Below are positions 1-6,025 of a stretch of 6,832 nucleotides of DNA, in pieces. Source of the stretch: Burkholderiales bacterium (GTDB lineage Bacteria; Pseudomonadota; Gammaproteobacteria; Burkholderiales; CAIKXV01); NCBI GenBank assembly GCA_014379045.1, contig JACMMK010000242.1, positions 1 to 6,832 of the forward strand. Reading direction: 5' to 3'. The notes beneath the pieces are model-generated. The model searched no databases, had not been told where the DNA came from, and saw only the letters and a list, made by a program, of their open reading frames with translations. How positions within the stretch are numbered: position 1 is the first letter of the stretch; each line of letters opens with the position of its first letter. Both the position numbers and the translations under genes were made by a program.

Positions 1-896
1 AGGGTCTTGCCGGTGCCGGCCTGGCCGAGCAGGGTGACGAAGTCGCACTCGGGATTCATCAGCAGGTTCAGCGCGAAGTTCTGCTCGCGGTTGCGCGCGA
101 CGATGCCCCAGACGCTGTTCTTCTGGTGCGAATACTCCTTGATCGTCTGCAGGATCGCGGTCTTGCCCGACTGTTCCTTGACGATCGCGTGGAACGGCCG
201 GTCGGCCTCAAGCCAGACGAACTCGTTGACTGCGAAGCTCTGGCACAGCGGCCCGCGCACGCGATAGAACGTGCTGCCCGCCTGCTGCCACGACTCCATC
301 TCCTTGCCATGCTGTTCCCAGAAGTCCGCGGGCAGTTCGCGCACGCCGGTGTAGAGCAGATCGGTGTCTTCGAGCACCTTGTCGTTGAAGTAGTCTTCGG
401 CCGCGAGCGCGAGCGCGCGTGCCTTGATCCGCATGTTGATGTCCTTGCTGACCAGGATCACCTGCCGCCGCGGATTGCGCTCCTGCAGCGCCTTCACCAC
501 CGCGAGGATCTGGTTGTCGGCCTTGCCGCTCGACGGGATCGACGAGGGCAGCGTCGCGTCGAACGCTTCGGTCTGCAGCAGCAGATTGCCGGTCCCCTGC
601 TTGATGCCGGCATCGCTCAACGAGATGCCGGCGCCGAGGTCGCCATCGGGCGCGCGCGCGATGATCTCTTCGAGATAGCGGCTGGTCTGGCGGGCGTTGC
701 GCGCCACCTCGGACATGCCCTTCTTGTGGTCGTCGAGTTCCTCGAGCGTGATCATCGGCAGGAACACGTCGTGTTCGTCGAATCTGAACAGACTGGTCGG
801 GTCGTACATCAACACGTTGGTGTCGAGCACGAACAGCTTGGTCGAATGCAGCTTGGTGACGACCACCTGACCTGCCGGCTTGGTGCGCTGGATCAT
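1..896 (-). CDS. PhoH family protein with N-terminal PIN domain (PhoH2 type), 3' end missing
   Basis: The open frame gives 298 residues before the window edge cuts it. The N-terminal half is a PIN-type nuclease domain (about residues 20-160): LFVLDTNVLMYDP carries the first acidic residue (D25), LEELDDHKKG follows at 51-60, D127 lies in KADNQI and D152 in ILVSKDINMR. A linker leads to the PhoH ATPase, whose Walker A motif GQAGTGKT (291-298) is the last thing visible. Walker B and the rest lie outside the window. PIN-PhoH proteins are known as predicted or demonstrated RNases and RNA helicases, and some form toxin-antitoxin pairs; no small antitoxin gene is visible upstream here, so a housekeeping RNA-metabolism role is likelier. 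The ATG at 896 is chosen because AGGAG lies 5 bases upstream. The gene follows bcp on the same strand after 325 bases, so it probably has its own promoter. Confidence 0.93.
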   Translation of the reverse strand, partial: MIQRTKPAGQVVVTKLHSTKLFVLDTNVLMYDPTSLFRFDEHDVFLPMITLEELDDHKKGMSEVARNARQTSRYLEEIIARAPDGDLGAGISLSDAGIKQGTGNLLLQTEAFDATLPSSIPSSGKADNQILAVVKALQERNPRRQVILVSKDINMRIKARALALAAEDYFNDKVLEDTDLLYTGVRELPADFWEQHGKEMESWQQAGSTFYRVRGPLCQSFAVNEFVWLEADRPFHAIVKEQSGKTAILQTIKEYSHQKNSVWGIVARNREQNFALNLLMNPECDFVTLLGQAGTGKT

Positions 897-901
897 CGAT
901 G

Positions 902-906
902 CTCCT
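902..906 (-). promoter_or_regulatory. Shine-Dalgarno of the PIN-PhoH gene
   Basis: The minus strand reads AGGAG, 5 bases before the ATG at 896. It is the clearest ribosome binding site in the window and fixes the start of the PIN-PhoH gene. Confidence 0.8.
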
Positions 907-964
907 CGGAGGTATGACGGTACCGCGACGGATCGAGCCGCCGCGGGCGAACCCAAAAGCACCA

Positions 965-992
965 CGCCCCCAGCGGCAGGACCGTGGGGGCG
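965..992 (-). terminator. GC-rich stem-loop, candidate terminator or leader hairpin
   Basis: On the minus strand CGCCCCCA pairs perfectly with TGGGGGCG, giving 8 base pairs. Inside, CGG pairs with CCG with one bulged C, leaving a 5-base loop. A run of four T (955-958) follows the stem after 6 bases, so the T tract is short and displaced. It could end transcription coming from bcp, or be an attenuator in the phoH leader 69 bases before its start codon. The hairpin is clear; its function is inferred. Confidence 0.4.
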
Positions 993-1150
993 CGGGTACG
1001 GCAATTTCGATGTGGGAGCGATGCGGGCCGGGGTGTGCCGCCGGTGCATGCTTTCCCTGCGCGGGGTCGACTCGGAGCCGGTAGCGTGTCGGCGGGGAAG
1101 GGGTCGCTCGAGCGACGGTGATGAGTCGGGTGCGGACGCCGGGGGCGCAT

Positions 1151-1180
1151 TCTCACGCACTGTCACGCATCAACACGCAT
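1151..1180. repeat. Three tandem imperfect 10-base repeats
   Basis: The plus strand reads tctcacgcac, tgtcacgcat, caacacgcat end to end. All three share the core CACGCA followed by C or T. The period is one helical turn, so the copies face the same side of the DNA. They lie 42-71 bases downstream of the bcp stop, upstream of phoH. A protein-binding array is possible; chance in GC-rich DNA is also possible. Confidence 0.4.
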
Positions 1181-1221
1181 CCCTGTTCGACCCTCCAGCA
1201 TCGGCGTTTCCCCGAAAGACT

Positions 1222-1692
1222 CTACGCGAGCGTCTGCACGAATGCCAGCACCTCCTCGACGTGGCCGGGGACCTTCACCCCGCGCCACTCCTTCAGGATC
1301 GTTCCGTCTGCACCGATCACGAAGGTGCTGCGTTCGATTCCCCTCACCTGTTTGCCATACATGTTTTTCATCTTGATGACGGTCCACGCCTGGCAGGCGA
1401 TTTCATCGGCATCGCACAGCAGTTCGAACTGCAGCGCCATCTTTTCCTTGAACGCGGCGTGCGATCGAAGACTGTCCCGTGAGATGCCGTATATCGACGC
1501 GCCGGCTTTCCGGAAGGCCGGGTAGAGATCGCGAAACTGCGCGGCTTCGGTGGTGCATCCAGGCGTGTTGTCCTTCGGATAGAAATAGATGACGAGCGGC
1601 GCACCGCGTTCCTGAGCGAGATTGAACGTGGAGCCATCGGTCGACGGCAGTTCGAGCGGGGGAGCCGAGGCAGGGGAGCGGTCGAGAGTCAT
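1222..1692 (-). CDS. bcp: Thioredoxin-dependent thiol peroxidase, Bcp/PrxQ family
   Basis: A 156-residue protein of normal Bcp length. Peroxiredoxins of this type reduce H2O2 and organic or lipid hydroperoxides in the cytoplasm and are recycled by thioredoxin. The peroxidatic cysteine is C46 in YFYPKDNTPGCTTEA, with the family P, T and C of the active site. Further Bcp marks are YGISRDS (68-74), NMYGKQVRGIERSTFVI and the C-terminal KVPGHVEEVLAFV. The resolving cysteine that E. coli Bcp has five residues after the peroxidatic one is absent (A51 here). The other cysteines are C93 and C100; C100 aligns with E. coli C99. Recycling may therefore be 1-Cys or use another cysteine. The start is the ATG at 1692, with no good Shine-Dalgarno. 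The arnD-like stop lies 48 bases upstream, suggesting one transcript. Confidence 0.95.
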   Translation of the reverse strand: MTLDRSPASAPPLELPSTDGSTFNLAQERGAPLVIYFYPKDNTPGCTTEAAQFRDLYPAFRKAGASIYGISRDSLRSHAAFKEKMALQFELLCDADEIACQAWTVIKMKNMYGKQVRGIERSTFVIGADGTILKEWRGVKVPGHVEEVLAFVQTLA

Positions 1693-1740
1693 CTTGGATG
1701 GAAGGTATCGGAGGGGTGGTTTCGGGGATCGCCAGACGCG

Positions 1741-2763
1741 TCACGTTGCGGGCGAGGTAGTCGGGGACGCCGCGGGTTCCGCCGGCGGCGCTGCATGCTG
1801 CGTGATCACCGCGCGGTCGCGGCTCCATCGATAGTCGGGTGCGCCCGCGGCCGCGTCGAGGAATGCGGGCCCCTGCAACGCGAGCATCCCGGAGCGGCCC
1901 GGTACTTCGCCGAAGACGATCTCGTGGTGCGGCAACTGTTCGAGTTCGAGTCCGTCGCAATAGTCGCGCAGCGACAACAGTTCGTAACCCTGCGCTTTCC
2001 ACCCGGCGAGCAGGCGCTCGAACGCCGGCGCGAGTCTATTGCCCTCGAGCTCGGCATGCAGCGTGTAGACATGGCCGGTCGCGGGCGCCTCGCGCGCCGT
2101 GAGGTCGAGCAGGTGATCGGCCACCGAGTCGGCCGTGAGGCCGTCGCGGCCGATCAACTCGTCGAGCGTAGGCAGCGTGGTCGGCACCTGCGGGCAGGCG
2201 ATCAGTTCGGCGTTGTAGGTAGGAATGAACGGATGCGCACCGCGTGTGTCGGAGCTGTAGCCGAACGCGAGGCGCTGGACGTTGCGCAGCGCGTGCACGT
2301 TCAACTGCCAACCGGCAGCACCGTGCGCGCGCGCGCGCACCCCGAACACTTCTTCGTAGCGGTCGTAGGCACGCTGCATCTCGGCGCGCGTCCACTCGGC
2401 GCTCGCCGAGCCCAGGCGATCCTGCCACGCCACATGGTCCCAGGTATGAATGCCGCACTCGAAGCCGGCTTCGCGCACAGCACGCATCTGTGCGGCACAG
2501 CGCACGCCGATATCGGGGCCGGGCAACAGCGTGCCGTAGAGCAGCGTACGCAGGCCGTAGTGCTCGAGCACCGAGGTGCGTGACACCTTGCGCATGAACC
2601 CCGGCCGAAACGCGCGGCGGATCGCGCGCCCGGTGTGGTCGGGGCCGAGGCTGAACAGGAAGGTCGCGCCTGCACCCTCGCGCTTCAGCAGTTCCACGAG
2701 TCGCGGCACGCCCTCACGCGTGCCGCGATAGGTATCGACGTCGACCTTGAGCGCGAGCTTCAT
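1741..2763 (-). CDS. arnD: ArnD-like deformylase (polysaccharide deacetylase superfamily)
   Basis: A 340-residue NodB-fold protein. In E. coli, ArnD removes the formyl group from undecaprenyl phosphate-4-deoxy-4-formamido-L-arabinose at the inner membrane, giving the donor for lipid A modification and polymyxin resistance. The resemblance is specific: VDVDTYRGTREGVPRLVELL (7-26), YGLRTLLYGTLLPGPDIG (69-86), HTWDH (106-110), AAGW (149-152), LPTLDELIGRD (197-207) and VYTLHAELEG (232-241). Likely metal ligands are D8 or D10, H106 and H110, and H236 is a likely catalytic histidine. There is no signal peptide. It is about 40 residues longer than E. coli ArnD because of a tail ending in Ala, Pro, Ser and Thr. 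No other arn gene is in the window, so the substrate could differ. A (GC)7 tract inside the gene encodes RARA. The ATG at 2763 lacks a clear Shine-Dalgarno but begins exactly where family similarity begins. Confidence 0.85.
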   Translation of the reverse strand: MKLALKVDVDTYRGTREGVPRLVELLKREGAGATFLFSLGPDHTGRAIRRAFRPGFMRKVSRTSVLEHYGLRTLLYGTLLPGPDIGVRCAAQMRAVREAGFECGIHTWDHVAWQDRLGSASAEWTRAEMQRAYDRYEEVFGVRARAHGAAGWQLNVHALRNVQRLAFGYSSDTRGAHPFIPTYNAELIACPQVPTTLPTLDELIGRDGLTADSVADHLLDLTAREAPATGHVYTLHAELEGNRLAPAFERLLAGWKAQGYELLSLRDYCDGLELEQLPHHEIVFGEVPGRSGMLALQGPAFLDAAAGAPDYRWSRDRAVITQHAAPPAEPAASPTTSPAT

Positions 2764-2772
2764 CGTGCGCGC

Positions 2773-2796
2773 GTCAATCCATCAATCCGTCAATCG
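2773..2796. repeat. Three tandem 8-base repeats just upstream of the arnD-like start
   Basis: The plus strand reads GTCAATCC, ATCAATCC, GTCAATCG without gaps. On the coding strand this is a run of ATTGAYGG units ending 9 bases before the arnD-like ATG, where the ribosome binding site would lie. A change in copy number would alter the leader length but not the reading frame. The copies differ by one base, which lowers slippage. Confidence 0.5.
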
Positions 2797-2863
2797 TCGC
2801 GCCTGGGCGACGTTTGGCGGGCTCGGCGTACTCGGGATCGGTCATCGCCGGATCGAGCATCAT

Positions 2864-2883
2864 GTGCGCGTGCAAGCGCGCAC
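2864..2883 (-). other. Stem-loop after the selU stop
   Basis: GTGCGCG pairs with CGCGCAC around a 6-base loop, starting 11 bases after the selU stop codon. No T run follows on either strand, so it is not a standard intrinsic terminator. It may stabilise the 3' end of the selU message or act with Rho. The rest of the 131-base gap to arnD holds only a weak small frame. Confidence 0.3.
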
Positions 2884-2894
2884 CACGCACGCGC

Positions 2895-4037
2895 TCAAGC
2901 CGCGAGTGCCAGCGTCGACGACACGTCGAGCATCGCGCGTGCGGCAGCGCGCACCGCAGACGCCTCGATTCCCGCCAGTTCGACGACCGGCGCATCGACA
3001 TGGCCCGCATAGTTGCGGAACATCGAGCGGTCGTACGCGCTGTCGTAGTGCTGCGCGAGCAGCGTCGCGACGAAAGTGTCCCAGTCGCGCGCGTCGATCA
3101 GCGCGCGCCAGTGCGCGATCGTTGCAGTCGAATGCAATGCGCGCAGGCACTCGATGCGCGCGAGCAGCCTCGGCGTGTCGTCGATCAGATGTCGATACTC
3201 GTCGATCAGCAGGCGGGTGCGGGTCGCGACCGAGGCCTCCAGACGCAGCGTCGGCGCGGCACGCATGCGGGCGATCAACGCGTCGGGCACGTGCACGACG
3301 CCGATACGCTTGCTCTCGGCCTCGATGAACACCGGCTGCGCGCGGTCGAAGCGGCGCAATGCGTTCCAGACCCGGCTCTCGAACAGTTTCTGCGGCGGCT
3401 GCTGCGCGTCGGGCAGATCACCCAGCACCGACCCCCGGTGTGCCGCCAACGCCTCGAGGTCGAGCACCTGCGCGCCGAGGGTCGACAGTTCACGCAGAAG
3501 ACGGCTCTTGCCGCACCCGGTGCGCCCGCAGATCACCCTGAACGAGAACTCCGCCGGCAGCAGCGCGAGGTCGTCGATCACCCGGCGCCGATACGCGCGA
3601 TAGCCGCCCTCGAGCTGCTCGGCGCGCCAGCCGATCTCGCGCAGCACGTGTGTGAACGAGCGGCTGCGCTGCCCACCGCGCCAGCAGTAGATCAGCGGCG
3701 ACCATTCGCGTGGATGGTCGGCGAACACCGTCTCGACGTGACGCGCGATGTTGCGCGCAGCCAGCGCACCGCCGACGCGCCTCGCCTCGAACGCGCTGTG
3801 CTGCTTGTGCAGCGTGCCGACGCGGGCGCGCTCCTCGTCGTCCAGCACCGGACAGCTGAGCGCGTGCGGCAGGTGATCTTCGTTGAATTCCGATGGCGAG
3901 CGCACGTCGATCACTGCATCGTATCGGTCTGGATCGGCGAGCGCGTCGAGGGTGCTGATGAGAGGATCGTTCAAGAGGCGAAACGGTGCGTGGTGGACAC
4001 CGGAGAAGGCGGTCTGACCCGACGGCTGAGTGTACAC
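2895..4037 (-). CDS. selU: tRNA 2-selenouridine synthase SelU/MnmH
   Basis: A 380-residue protein that replaces sulfur with selenium in 2-thiouridine at the wobble position (U34) of Lys, Glu and Gln tRNAs, through a geranylated intermediate, using selenophosphate from SelD. An N-terminal rhodanese domain starts at about residue 28 (YDAVIDVRSPSEF at 39-51) and carries the catalytic cysteine C118 in IYCWRGGQRS, then LEGGYRAYR. The second half is a P-loop domain with Walker A GRTGCGKS (171-178), DLEALAAHRGSVLG (193-206) and FIEAESKRIG (237-246). E. coli MnmH is slightly shorter; here about 20 extra residues precede the domain. The GTG start at 4037 is preferred because GAGG lies 7 bases upstream; TTG at 3974 is an alternative without such a site. 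selU is divergent from selD, its substrate supplier. A 22-base palindrome covers the start codon. Confidence 0.96.
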   Translation of the reverse strand: MYTQPSGQTAFSGVHHAPFRLLNDPLISTLDALADPDRYDAVIDVRSPSEFNEDHLPHALSCPVLDDEERARVGTLHKQHSAFEARRVGGALAARNIARHVETVFADHPREWSPLIYCWRGGQRSRSFTHVLREIGWRAEQLEGGYRAYRRRVIDDLALLPAEFSFRVICGRTGCGKSRLLRELSTLGAQVLDLEALAAHRGSVLGDLPDAQQPPQKLFESRVWNALRRFDRAQPVFIEAESKRIGVVHVPDALIARMRAAPTLRLEASVATRTRLLIDEYRHLIDDTPRLLARIECLRALHSTATIAHWRALIDARDWDTFVATLLAQHYDSAYDRSMFRNYAGHVDAPVVELAGIEASAVRAAARAMLDVSSTLALAA

Positions 4038-4044
4038 TCAGCCG
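4023..4044. promoter_or_regulatory. Perfect 22-base palindrome over the selU start codon
   Basis: The half-site CGGCTGAGTGT is followed directly by its exact reverse complement. It includes the selU GTG (4035-4037) and abuts the GAGG ribosome binding site. As DNA it could bind a dimeric repressor controlling selU and, if the promoters overlap, selD. As selU RNA it folds into a 9-bp stem with a GUAC loop that would bury the start codon. A match of this length is not expected by chance in a window this size. The function is inferred. Confidence 0.55.
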
Positions 4045-4048
4045 CCTC
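4045..4048 (-). promoter_or_regulatory. Shine-Dalgarno of selU
   Basis: GAGG on the minus strand, 7 bases before the GTG at 4037. It supports that start over the downstream TTG. It lies immediately outside the 22-base palindrome, so hairpin formation would hide the start codon but leave this site open. Confidence 0.55.
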
Positions 4049-4093
4049 ACGCACTTACTGCACGCGCCGGGTCGACCGGACGCGCGATTGCCC

Positions 4094-5290
4094 ATGGCTT
4101 CGCTCCGCTCAGGCTCGGGTTCGAGCATCCCCCGCGCAGAAGATGCCGCCGATCCGGTCGGGACGTCCGAAGACGCATCTCAGGTCGACGCCGCCGCCCC
4201 GCCGGTGCGCCTCAGCGAGCTGTCGCACGGCGGCGGATGAGGGTGCAAGTTGACGCCAGCGGTGCTGAGCGAAATCCTTTCTGCCTCACCGGTGACGGCG
4301 GCGTTCGCACGTGCGTTCCCTGATCTTCTGGTCGGGCGTGAGTCGAGCGACGACGCGGCGGTCTACCGGCTCAACGACGATCAGGCGCTGATCGCGACGA
4401 CCGACTTCTTCATGCCGATCGTCGACGATCCGTTCGATTTCGGGCGCATCGCCGCGACCAATGCGATCTCGGACGTCTACGCGATGGGCGGGCAGCCGAT
4501 CATGGCACTCGCGCTGGTGGCGATGCCGGTGGCCAGGCTGGGAGTCAGGACGGTGCAGCGGATCCTCGCCGGCGGCGAGGCGGTCTGCGCGCAGGCCGGC
4601 ATCCCGATCGCCGGTGGGCACAGCATCGATTCAGTCGAACCCATCTACGGGCTGGTTGCGCTCGGGCTCGTGCATCCTGACCGCATCAAGCGCAACGACC
4701 GCGCGCGCGCGGGCGACGCGCTGGTGCTGGGCAAGGGTCTGGGCGTCGGCATCCTGAGTGCGGCGTTGAAGAAGCAGGTGCTGTCGGAAGCGGGTTACGC
4801 GCAGATGATCGCGAGCACGACGCAGTTGAATGCGATCGGCGCCCAACTCGCGCAGCGCGACAGCGTGCATGCGTTGACCGACGTCACCGGGTTCGGGCTC
4901 CTCGGGCACGCCCTCGAGATCGCTCGGGGTGCGGCGCTGCGCGCGCACATCGACTGGGCGTCGGTACCGATCCTGCCCGAGGCGCTCGGGTTCGCCGAAC
5001 AAGGCATGGCGACGGGTGCTTCCGAGCGCAACTGGCAGAGCTATCAGGACAGCGTCGAGCTGCCGGTGACGATGCCGCGCTGGCAACGCAACCTGCTCAC
5101 CGATCCGCAGACGAGCGGCGGGCTGCTGGTGGCGTGTGCACCGGAAACGGCGGACGCGCTGGTCGAGGAGATGAAGGCTGCGGGCTTCGGCTTCACCGCG
5201 GTCGTCGGTCGGCTCGAGACGCTGCCGGGCGGTGCCGTGCCGGCCCACGACGGATCGAGGTCTCGCATCGGACGCGTCGTCGTAGCCTGA
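4094..5290 (+). CDS. selD: Selenide, water dikinase SelD, predicted selenoprotein (in-frame TGA = Sec)
   Basis: SelD makes selenophosphate, AMP and phosphate from selenide and ATP; the product feeds SelU and Sec-tRNA synthesis. The body is clear: ESSDDAAVY, TTDFFMPIVDDPFDFGRIAA, TNAISDVYAMGG, AGGHSIDSVEPIYG, LTDVTGFGLLGH and LTDPQTSGGLL. The frame continues upstream through TGA at 4238-4240: VRLSELSHGGG, TGA, GCKLTPAVL, matching E. coli SHGAGCGCKISPKVL with TGA at catalytic Cys17 and the essential Lys three residues later. Reading TGA as stop and starting at the TTG at 4250 would lose both residues. The ATG at 4094 gives 398 residues including Sec49. The GTG at 4205 gives 361 with Sec12, nearer the usual length (E. 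coli 347), but splits the family's PVRL stretch. Neither start has a clear Shine-Dalgarno; the identity is secure, the exact start is not. Confidence 0.9.
4238..4240 (+). other. Selenocysteine codon (TGA) of SelD
   Basis: This TGA is flanked in one frame by conserved SelD sequence on both sides (SHGGG before, GCK after). It replaces the Cys codon found in E. coli; Haemophilus SelD is a known Sec-containing example. A true stop here would leave SelD without its catalytic residue. Confidence 0.88.
4254..4271 (+). promoter_or_regulatory. Candidate bacterial SECIS hairpin in selD
   Basis: CGCCAGC pairs with GCUG-A-GCG, giving seven base pairs with one bulged A and an apical GGU (4261-4263). The stem starts 13 bases after the TGA and the loop G comes after 20. 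In E. coli fdhF the stem starts about 11 bases after UGA with a GGU-containing loop at a similar distance. The bulge is on the 3' side rather than the 5' U of fdhF, so SelB binding is inferred from spacing and loop only. Confidence 0.6.
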
Positions 5291-5363
5291 GCCAGGCGGC
5301 AGCACGCCGGCGCAAACGCGGTGCAAAGGCAATGCGCTGCGCGCGCTGGACAACGGCCGCAGC

Positions 5364-5382
5364 AAGCGTGCTCAGCGCGCTT
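5364..5382. terminator. Stem-loop between convergent selD and tesA
   Basis: AAGCGTGC pairs with GCGCGCTT (eight pairs, one of them G-U) around a 3-base loop that is exactly the complement of the tesA stop codon. Only three T follow on the plus strand and none usefully on the minus strand. It could serve as a weak two-way end for selD and tesA. The remaining 5291-5363 shows nothing else. Confidence 0.3.
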
Positions 5383-6025
5383 TCAGTACATTGCGCAACT
5401 GCGGCCAGAGTGTGTCGAGGATCAACGGTTGCGCCGCGGCGGTCGGATGGATGCCATCGCTCTGGAAGTATTCGCGTTTCTGGTCGAAGGCTTCCAGAAT
5501 GACCGGTATCAGCGGCACCTGCGTCTTCCTGGCGACCTCGACGAAACTCAGGCGGAAACGTTCGTTGAACGCGCGGCCGTAGTTCGGCGGCAGACGTACG
5601 CCGATCAGCACCGGTCGGGCGTTGGCCTTGCGGCTCGCGTTGACCATGTATTCGAGGTTGGCTCGGGTGGTATCGAGCGCCACGCCGCGCAGTCCGTCGT
5701 TGCCACCCAGCGCGATCACCACGACTTCGGGGCGGTGCTTCGCGAGGTCGGCGGCGATCCGGTTCCTTCCCCCGAGTGTCGTCTCTCCGCTGATGCTGGC
5801 GTTCACTACCCGATAGTCGATCTTCTCCGCGCGCAGCCGCTGTTCGAACAACGCCACCCACCCCGTACCCTGTGCGAGCCCGTATTCGGCCGACAGGCTG
5901 TCGCCGTAGATCAACACCACCGGCAGGTCGGCAGCGCGCGCCGGCGGCACCGCGGCGCCAAGCAACCACACACCGATCGTCCAACTCGACGACATCAGAA
6001 GAACTGAGCGAATGAATAGCGACAC
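5372..6025 (-). CDS. tesA: Periplasmic acyl-CoA thioesterase I / arylesterase TesA (SGNH hydrolase)
   Basis: A 217-residue exported GDSL/SGNH hydrolase that cleaves acyl-CoA thioesters and aryl or lysophospholipid esters in the periplasm. The N-terminus (MSLFIRSVLL, then WTIGVWLLGAAVPPARA) is a Sec signal peptide with likely cleavage after A31. The family blocks are all present: IYGDSLSAEYGL with nucleophile S43, SGETT with G80 of the oxyanion hole, GGND with N109, and DGIHP with catalytic D190 and H193. E. coli TesA is 208 residues. The GTG at 6025 is chosen because GGAG lies 8 bases upstream and it adds a basic residue to the signal peptide; the ATG at 5995 (207 residues) has no such site. 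A much longer frame opening at 6376 is only the antisense of the ABC gene. The start overlaps or nearly touches the divergent ABC gene. Confidence 0.95.
   Translation of the reverse strand: MSLFIRSVLLMSSSWTIGVWLLGAAVPPARAADLPVVLIYGDSLSAEYGLAQGTGWVALFEQRLRAEKIDYRVVNASISGETTLGGRNRIAADLAKHRPEVVVIALGGNDGLRGVALDTTRANLEYMVNASRKANARPVLIGVRLPPNYGRAFNERFRLSFVEVARKTQVPLIPVILEAFDQKREYFQSDGIHPTAAAQPLILDTLWPQLRNVLKAR

Larger units (their letters stand above)
897..1221. other. bcp-phoH intergenic region, no convincing gene
   Basis: This stretch between the bcp stop and the phoH start holds no ORF with recognisable protein features. It contains the phoH ribosome binding site, a strong GC-rich hairpin at 965-992, a 14-base palindrome at 1103-1116 (half-site GTCGCTC) and three 10-base repeats at 1151-1180. 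A phoH promoter must lie here if phoH is not read from the bcp transcript, but I could not pick -35 and -10 boxes with confidence. Confidence 0.6.

Noticed and set aside
1..896. PIN-PhoH gene as a toxin-antitoxin module
   Set aside because: Mycobacterial-type PhoH2 modules have a small overlapping upstream antitoxin gene; the 325 bases upstream here contain no convincing one.
126..917. A 263-codon plus-strand open frame
   Set aside because: It is antisense to the PIN-PhoH gene, which has clear catalytic motifs and a Shine-Dalgarno.
1103..1116. 14-base palindrome (half-site GTCGCTC)
   Set aside because: A palindrome of this length is expected roughly by chance in a GC-rich window of this size, and it has no contextual support.
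2774..2863. Small ORF upstream of the arnD-like gene (contains MTDPEYAEPAKRRPGA)
   Set aside because: Third positions are coding-like, but no Shine-Dalgarno precedes its ATGs and I recognise no family. A leader peptide cannot be excluded.
2814..4253. A 479-codon plus-strand open frame
   Set aside because: It is the antisense shadow of selU, with Arg/Ala-rich composition and no motif. It arises from high GC content.
4250..5290. SelD starting at the TTG at 4250
   Set aside because: This removes the catalytic residue and the essential Lys, while conserved SelD sequence continues upstream in frame through the TGA.
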